A stretch of 9,927 nt of DNA, from contig JACCTF010000103.1 in NCBI GenBank assembly GCA_013812565.1, forward strand, positions 1-9,927, written 5' to 3'. Source of the DNA: Pyrinomonadaceae bacterium (lineage in GTDB: Bacteria > Acidobacteriota > Blastocatellia > Pyrinomonadales > Pyrinomonadaceae). Position numbers and translations under genes: made by a program. Under the pieces are notes generated by a model. It did no database searches. It was not told where the DNA came from and saw only the letters and a list, made by a program, of their open reading frames with translations. Positions 7,481 to 9,927 of this stretch are shown one piece after another (within the stretch, counting starts at the first letter, position 1; every line of letters starts with the position of its first letter).

Positions 7481-8266
7481 ATGAAATTTTTGGGAAGGTA
7501 TAACTGTAGCCGGGTGCGGCGGCATAGCAGAGGCGGAGAAGAAACCGCTGCCATGTCGCTGCACCCTTCGGTTCTATCACGACCTCGCGCCGAAAAAGGT
7601 TTCACGCTTATTGAGCTGGTCATTACTTTAAGCGTCTTGACGATCCTCACGCTCGGCGTTATCCCGCTTATTAAAACTTCAGTCAAGCGCCAACGCGAAC
7701 AGGAACTGCGCGAAGCCTTGCGCGAGATGCGTACTGCCATCGAGGATTTTCACCGCGACGCGATGGGTGGACCATGTGCCTCCGCTGCTGGTCCCGGAGT
7801 CAATCCAGGATTAGTTCCAATAGGTCAAGCTCAGCCGGGGGCAATTCCGGGAGCGGGTCCTACTCCGGGAGCGGGTCCTATTCCAGGAATGGCCCAGTCG
7901 CCGCTTGATCCGCGCAGTCGAGTCACAATTAGCGACTGTACAATCTTCAGTGTTGATAATCTTGATCGTTACCCGCCAAAGCTTGAGACGCTTGTCGAAG
8001 GCGTTAACGTCATGCCGCGCGGCGGGCCGCAAATTCCAACCGATCCATTCAAAGGAAACGCAACCGACAACAAGCTGCTGTCGTTAAAGAAGAAAGTGTA
8101 TTTACGCCGGGTTCCGGTTGATCCAATGACCGGCAAAGCTGAATGGGATCTGCGCTCAAACTATGATCCGGCGGATAAGACCTCATGGGGCGGCGAAAAT
8201 GTTTTCGATGTCCGCTCAAAGTCCGAAGCGACGGCGCTCAACGGAGAGAAGTACAGTGAGTGGTAG
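7481..8266 (+). CDS. GspG-like pseudopilin with a Pro/Gly-rich insert
   Basis: The type IV prepilin signal is clear: EKG40|FTLIELVITL, with cleavage after G40 and Glu at +5 (E45), then a hydrophobic helix to about residue 64. The mature part has a charged helix (66-95), a Pro/Gly-rich insert (104-138) with a PGAGP(T/I) repeat, and a C-terminal region containing VPVDPMTGKAEWDL (211-224) and ending GEKYSEW. Cysteines 98 and 153 could form a disulphide. ATG 7481 follows the gspD stop with no gap, giving a long 39-residue leader. ATG 7553 would give a more usual 16-residue leader (MSLHPSVLSRPRAEKG), so the start is uncertain. The codons between the two ATGs run through a 55-nt hairpin. It is probably a pseudopilus subunit and is a paralogue of the next gene. 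Which of the two is the major pilin is unknown. Confidence 0.88.
   Translation: MKFLGRYNCSRVRRHSRGGEETAAMSLHPSVLSRPRAEKGFTLIELVITLSVLTILTLGVIPLIKTSVKRQREQELREALREMRTAIEDFHRDAMGGPCASAAGPGVNPGLVPIGQAQPGAIPGAGPTPGAGPIPGMAQSPLDPRSRVTISDCTIFSVDNLDRYPPKLETLVEGVNVMPRGGPQIPTDPFKGNATDNKLLSLKKKVYLRRVPVDPMTGKAEWDLRSNYDPADKTSWGGENVFDVRSKSEATALNGEKYSEW
7512..7566 (+). repeat. Strong 55-nt hairpin at the 5' end of the first pseudopilin gene
   Basis: Arm 7512-7530 (GGGTGCGGCGGCATAGCAG) pairs with arm 7548-7566 (CTGCCATGTCGCTGCACCC). Of 19 positions, 16 are Watson-Crick, two are G-U in RNA and one is an A-C mismatch. After a 3-nt bulge (AGG) an inner CGG/CCG stem (7534-7536 with 7545-7547) closes a loop AGAAGAAA. 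The alternative start codon ATG 7553 lies in the right arm and would be sequestered. It could be a translational control hairpin or a dispersed palindromic repeat that now forms part of the coding region. Confidence 0.65.
7847..7882 (+). repeat. In-frame 18-bp tandem repeat inside the first pseudopilin
   Basis: CCGGGAGCGGGTCCTACT (7847-7864) is followed directly by the same unit with one base changed near its end (7865-7882). It encodes PGAGPT then PGAGPI and expands the Pro/Gly-rich insert of the pilin. The length is divisible by three, so the frame is kept; copy number may vary between strains. Confidence 0.75.
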
Positions 8267-8271
8267 ACACC

Positions 8272-8396
8272 GTGGGCAGCAGGCAGTGTGCAGTAAGAAG
8301 ATGCTGGGAAACCTAAAGCAAACCACATCCGACAAGAGGCGTAAGGCGGTAAACGAACAAAGTTCCATTGCCCACTGCCTGCCGCCTACTGCCCAC
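8272..8396. repeat. Heptad-unit inverted repeat between the pseudopilins, running into the second one's leader
   Basis: The left arm is GTGGGCA (8272-8278), GCAGGCA (8279-8285), GTGTGCA (8286-8292), then a degenerate unit. The right arm is TGCCCAC (8369-8375), TGCCTGC (8376-8382), CGCCTAC (8383-8389) and TGCCCAC (8390-8396), all in 7-bp register. The right arm is the reverse complement of the left-arm consensus GYRGGCA. The loop (about 8300-8368) is unrelated sequence. The element starts 5 nt after the stop of the first pseudopilin and ends 6 nt before the conserved glycine codon of the second. Confidence 0.75.
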
Positions 8397-8771
8397 TCTC
8401 GTGGTTTCACGCTGCTTGAATTGATGATTGTCATTTCGATCATCGTGATTCTCGCTTCGATTGCGTTGCCGCAATATCAGAAGTATGTGCTGCGCGCGCA
8501 GGAAACCACGCTACGCCATAACCTTCATACCATGCGTAAGCTGATCGATCAGTATGCTGCTGACAAAGGCAAGCTTCCGCAATCGCTCGACGACATAGTG
8601 ACTGCCGGGTACATGCGTGAGGTTCCCGTTGACCCGATGACTGAACAGAAAGATTGGAATCTTGTGATGGGTGAGGATACAAGCTCTATCGAAGGCGGGC
8701 AGGGGATGACGGATGTACGCAGCGCATCGACCGAGCTTTCATCCGTAGACACGCCGTATAGCGAGTGGTAA
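8301..8771 (+). CDS. GspG-like pseudopilin, second copy, with repeat-encoded leader
   Basis: From ATG 8301 the product has 156 residues. The prepilin motif is SRG35|FTLLELMIVISIIVILASIALPQYQ, with Glu at +5 (E40) and a well-formed N-terminal helix; it is closer to classical GspG than its neighbour. The mature region contains the charged helix (about 62-85), VPVDPMTEQKDWNL, and the C-terminus DTPYSEW, both shared with the preceding pseudopilin. The frame stays open upstream into that gene, to 8163, but a 104-nt overlap is unlikely. GTG 8286 is another option, and no candidate has a well-spaced ribosome site. The leader residues SIAHCLPPTAHSRG are translated from the right arm of the heptad repeat, a highly unusual origin for a signal peptide. 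It is probably the major pseudopilin or a close partner; the exact role is inferred. Confidence 0.88.
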   Translation: MLGNLKQTTSDKRRKAVNEQSSIAHCLPPTAHSRGFTLLELMIVISIIVILASIALPQYQKYVLRAQETTLRHNLHTMRKLIDQYAADKGKLPQSLDDIVTAGYMREVPVDPMTEQKDWNLVMGEDTSSIEGGQGMTDVRSASTELSSVDTPYSEW

Positions 8772-8795
8772 AAGCAGAGGCGACGCGGACTTTGA

Positions 8796-9752
8796 ATGTC
8801 GACAAATCCATTTAAGAAACTTGTTAAGACTCAGTTCCCAACCGTTGCTCTCGGACTCGGTGGCGGTACGGCGGACGTGGTGGTGCTGGAACGTCGACGT
8901 CAAACTTATACTATCCAGCGTGCGGCTTCGGTTGAGTTGCCGGAAGGCGTGCTTAGTCCGAGCTTCCATGAAATAAACATTATTGACCAGGATGAACTAA
9001 GCGCTGCGCTGCTTGAGCTTGTGACGAATGCTGGATTAGGACAACAAAAGAAGTGGTCCGTGGCTCTGCCGGAAACGGCTGCACGCACGATGATCATTGC
9101 GCTTGAAACCGTTCCCGCATCACGCGGCGAGTTGGAAGAAATGTTGCAGTGGAAGACGGAGCGTAGTTTCGGCGCTTCGCTTGAGGAGATGCAAGTTTCT
9201 CGCCAGCGTTTGCCGCTCGATACGCAAGGGCGCACACGCTACCTTGTCACCGGCATCCGCTCCACAGTGCTTGCCGAGTATGAAGTAATATTCGCCCGGC
9301 TCGGGTGGCAAGCTGGCCTTATCCTGCCGCGCCACTTAGGCGAAGCATGGTGGTTAATGAAAACGAACGCGGCGACGGATTCGCTGTTGGTCAGCGGGCA
9401 CGATGAAGGATTCACCGCCCTCCTGTTGCGTGGCGGCCAGCCGTTGATTGTGCGCAGCGTCGTATGTGACCGGCAGGATCAGGCAGATGAACTGCACCGC
9501 TTCCTTCTCTTCTACCATCAGCGTGTTGCTGCTCCGACCGAAGACGGCCATTCGGAGTCGGCCATTGCGCACCTGCTTGTCGCCGGCAGCGGATTAGATC
9601 AGCATGAGGTAAGCGCCGTCATCACCGAAACTCTCTCCGTAACACCCCGCACTCTCGATGCTGAAGACCTTCGCCTTGTACTCCCTTCAAACAACCTCGA
9701 CTTCCACCGCTTTATCGCGCCTGCCGGGCTTGCCGCCCTGGCGTGGGACTGA
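8796..9752 (+). CDS. PilM/GspL-like actin-fold assembly protein
   Basis: The 318-residue product has no signal or membrane segment. The N-terminal VALGLGGGTADVVVLER (17-33) resembles the first nucleotide-binding strand-loop of PilM-type actin-fold proteins. The next block, WSVALPETAARTMIIALETV (87-106) followed by ELEEMLQWKTERSFGASLEE (112-131), is the typical PilM core. LILPRHLGEAWWLM (175-188) and ALLLRGGQPLIVRSV (208-222) follow the same order. The second phosphate loop, normally a DIG/DVG pattern, reads VSGHDEG here, so nucleotide binding may be weakened. It would act in the cytoplasm, linking the ATPase GspE to an inner-membrane PilN/GspL-type partner. ATG 8796 is 24 nt after the pseudopilin stop, with only a weak purine stretch (8775-8780) upstream. 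The family match is fairly sure; the symbol is left blank because PilM and GspL cannot be separated here. Confidence 0.78.
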   Translation: MSTNPFKKLVKTQFPTVALGLGGGTADVVVLERRRQTYTIQRAASVELPEGVLSPSFHEINIIDQDELSAALLELVTNAGLGQQKKWSVALPETAARTMIIALETVPASRGELEEMLQWKTERSFGASLEEMQVSRQRLPLDTQGRTRYLVTGIRSTVLAEYEVIFARLGWQAGLILPRHLGEAWWLMKTNAATDSLLVSGHDEGFTALLLRGGQPLIVRSVVCDRQDQADELHRFLLFYHQRVAAPTEDGHSESAIAHLLVAGSGLDQHEVSAVITETLSVTPRTLDAEDLRLVLPSNNLDFHRFIAPAGLAALAWD

Positions 9753-9755
9753 AAA

Positions 9756-9821
9756 GCAGATGTCGGATGTCGGGTATTAGATGTTAGTAACGAACTTGTT
9801 CTAATAACATCTGACATCTGC
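9756..9821. repeat. Heptad-unit inverted repeat after the PilM-like gene
   Basis: Left arm units are GATGTCG (9759-9765), GATGTCG (9766-9772), GGTATTA (9773-9779) and GATGTTA (9780-9786). The right arm, 9801-9821, is CTAATAACATCTGACATCTGC. GCAGATGTCGGATGT (9756-9770) pairs with ACATCTGACATCTGC (9807-9821) over 15 bp with one G-U in RNA, and TATTAG (9775-9780) can pair with CTAATA (9801-9806). It begins 3 nt after the stop codon. As RNA it would be a strong hairpin and might slow or end transcription or protect an mRNA 3' end, but no T-tract follows, so I do not call it a terminator. Confidence 0.75.
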
Positions 9822-9866
9822 TCTTCTGAAACTTTCGGTACACAGTAATCGTAACAGGGAAGCGTT

Positions 9867-9927
9867 ATGGTGACGGATGCACATGCCATGTCGTTCGAGA
9901 CCACGGCCGTAAGCGACGGTGAACTGG
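9867..9927 (+). CDS. Start of a further gene in the cluster, cut by window edge
   Basis: ATG 9867 follows AGGGA (9856-9860) at a good ribosome-site distance, and the frame stays open for 20 codons to the window end (MVTDAHAMSFETTAVSDGEL). The visible residues are polar with no membrane segment yet and match no family I recognise. A PilN/GspL-type partner would be the usual neighbour of a PilM-like gene, but that is a guess from order only. Confidence 0.5.
   Translation, partial: MVTDAHAMSFETTAVSDGEL

Noticed and set aside
8163..8300. Extension of the second pseudopilin to ATG 8163
   Set aside because: It would overlap the first pseudopilin by 104 nt and give an implausible 81-residue leader.
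8272..8396. CRISPR-like array
   Set aside because: The repeat unit is 7 bp with no spacers between units and the arms are inverted; this does not fit CRISPR architecture.
9756..9821. Rho-independent terminator after the PilM-like gene
   Set aside because: The hairpin is strong but is followed by TCTTCTGAAAC rather than a T-tract, and the next gene continues on the same strand 114 nt after the stop.

Overview
The window carries a bacterial secretion/pilus-type gene cluster, most likely from an Acidobacteriota genome (Blastocatellia/Pyrinomonadaceae-like). Three things point that way: the left-edge protein has the layout of the 'VWFA-related Acidobacterial domain' family (secretory signal, beta-rich N-terminal module, VWA domain with a complete MIDAS); the secretin carries a cohesin-like C-terminus; and the gaps hold inverted repeats built from degenerate 7-bp units of a kind I associate with these genomes. 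The taxonomic call is an inference from protein style, not from a marker gene.

Layout. Positions 1-1009 (minus strand) encode a secreted VWA-domain protein, cut by the left edge. A 432-nt divergent region follows, with a candidate extended -10 promoter for the rightward genes. On the plus strand come gspF (inner-membrane platform), gspE (assembly ATPase), a 380-nt non-coding gap with repeat and RNA-like structure, gspD (secretin with cohesin-like C-terminus), two consecutive GspG-like pseudopilins, a PilM/GspL-like actin-fold protein, a short gap with an inverted repeat, and the first 20 codons of another gene cut by the right edge.

How they work together. GspE powers addition of pseudopilins onto the platform protein GspF, a PilM/GspL-like cytoplasmic protein couples the ATPase to the inner-membrane assembly, and the GspD secretin forms the outer-membrane gate. 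The gene set is a hybrid of type II secretion and type IV pilus types (PilM-like protein, short secretin N-region). No prepilin peptidase or minor pseudopilins (GspH/I/J/K) lie in the window.

The most unusual signal is in the short sequences between and at the starts of genes. Four imperfect inverted repeats sit at gene junctions (about 4495-4595, 7512-7566, 8272-8396 and 9756-9821). Three are made of in-register 7-bp units, each with a different unit sequence. Two of the four run into the 5' end of a pseudopilin gene and stop just before the prepilin cleavage site, so the leader peptide of the second pseudopilin, and probably part of the first, is encoded by repeat sequence. The gap before gspD also holds a nested set of complementary segments (4601-4763) that could be a structured RNA leader.
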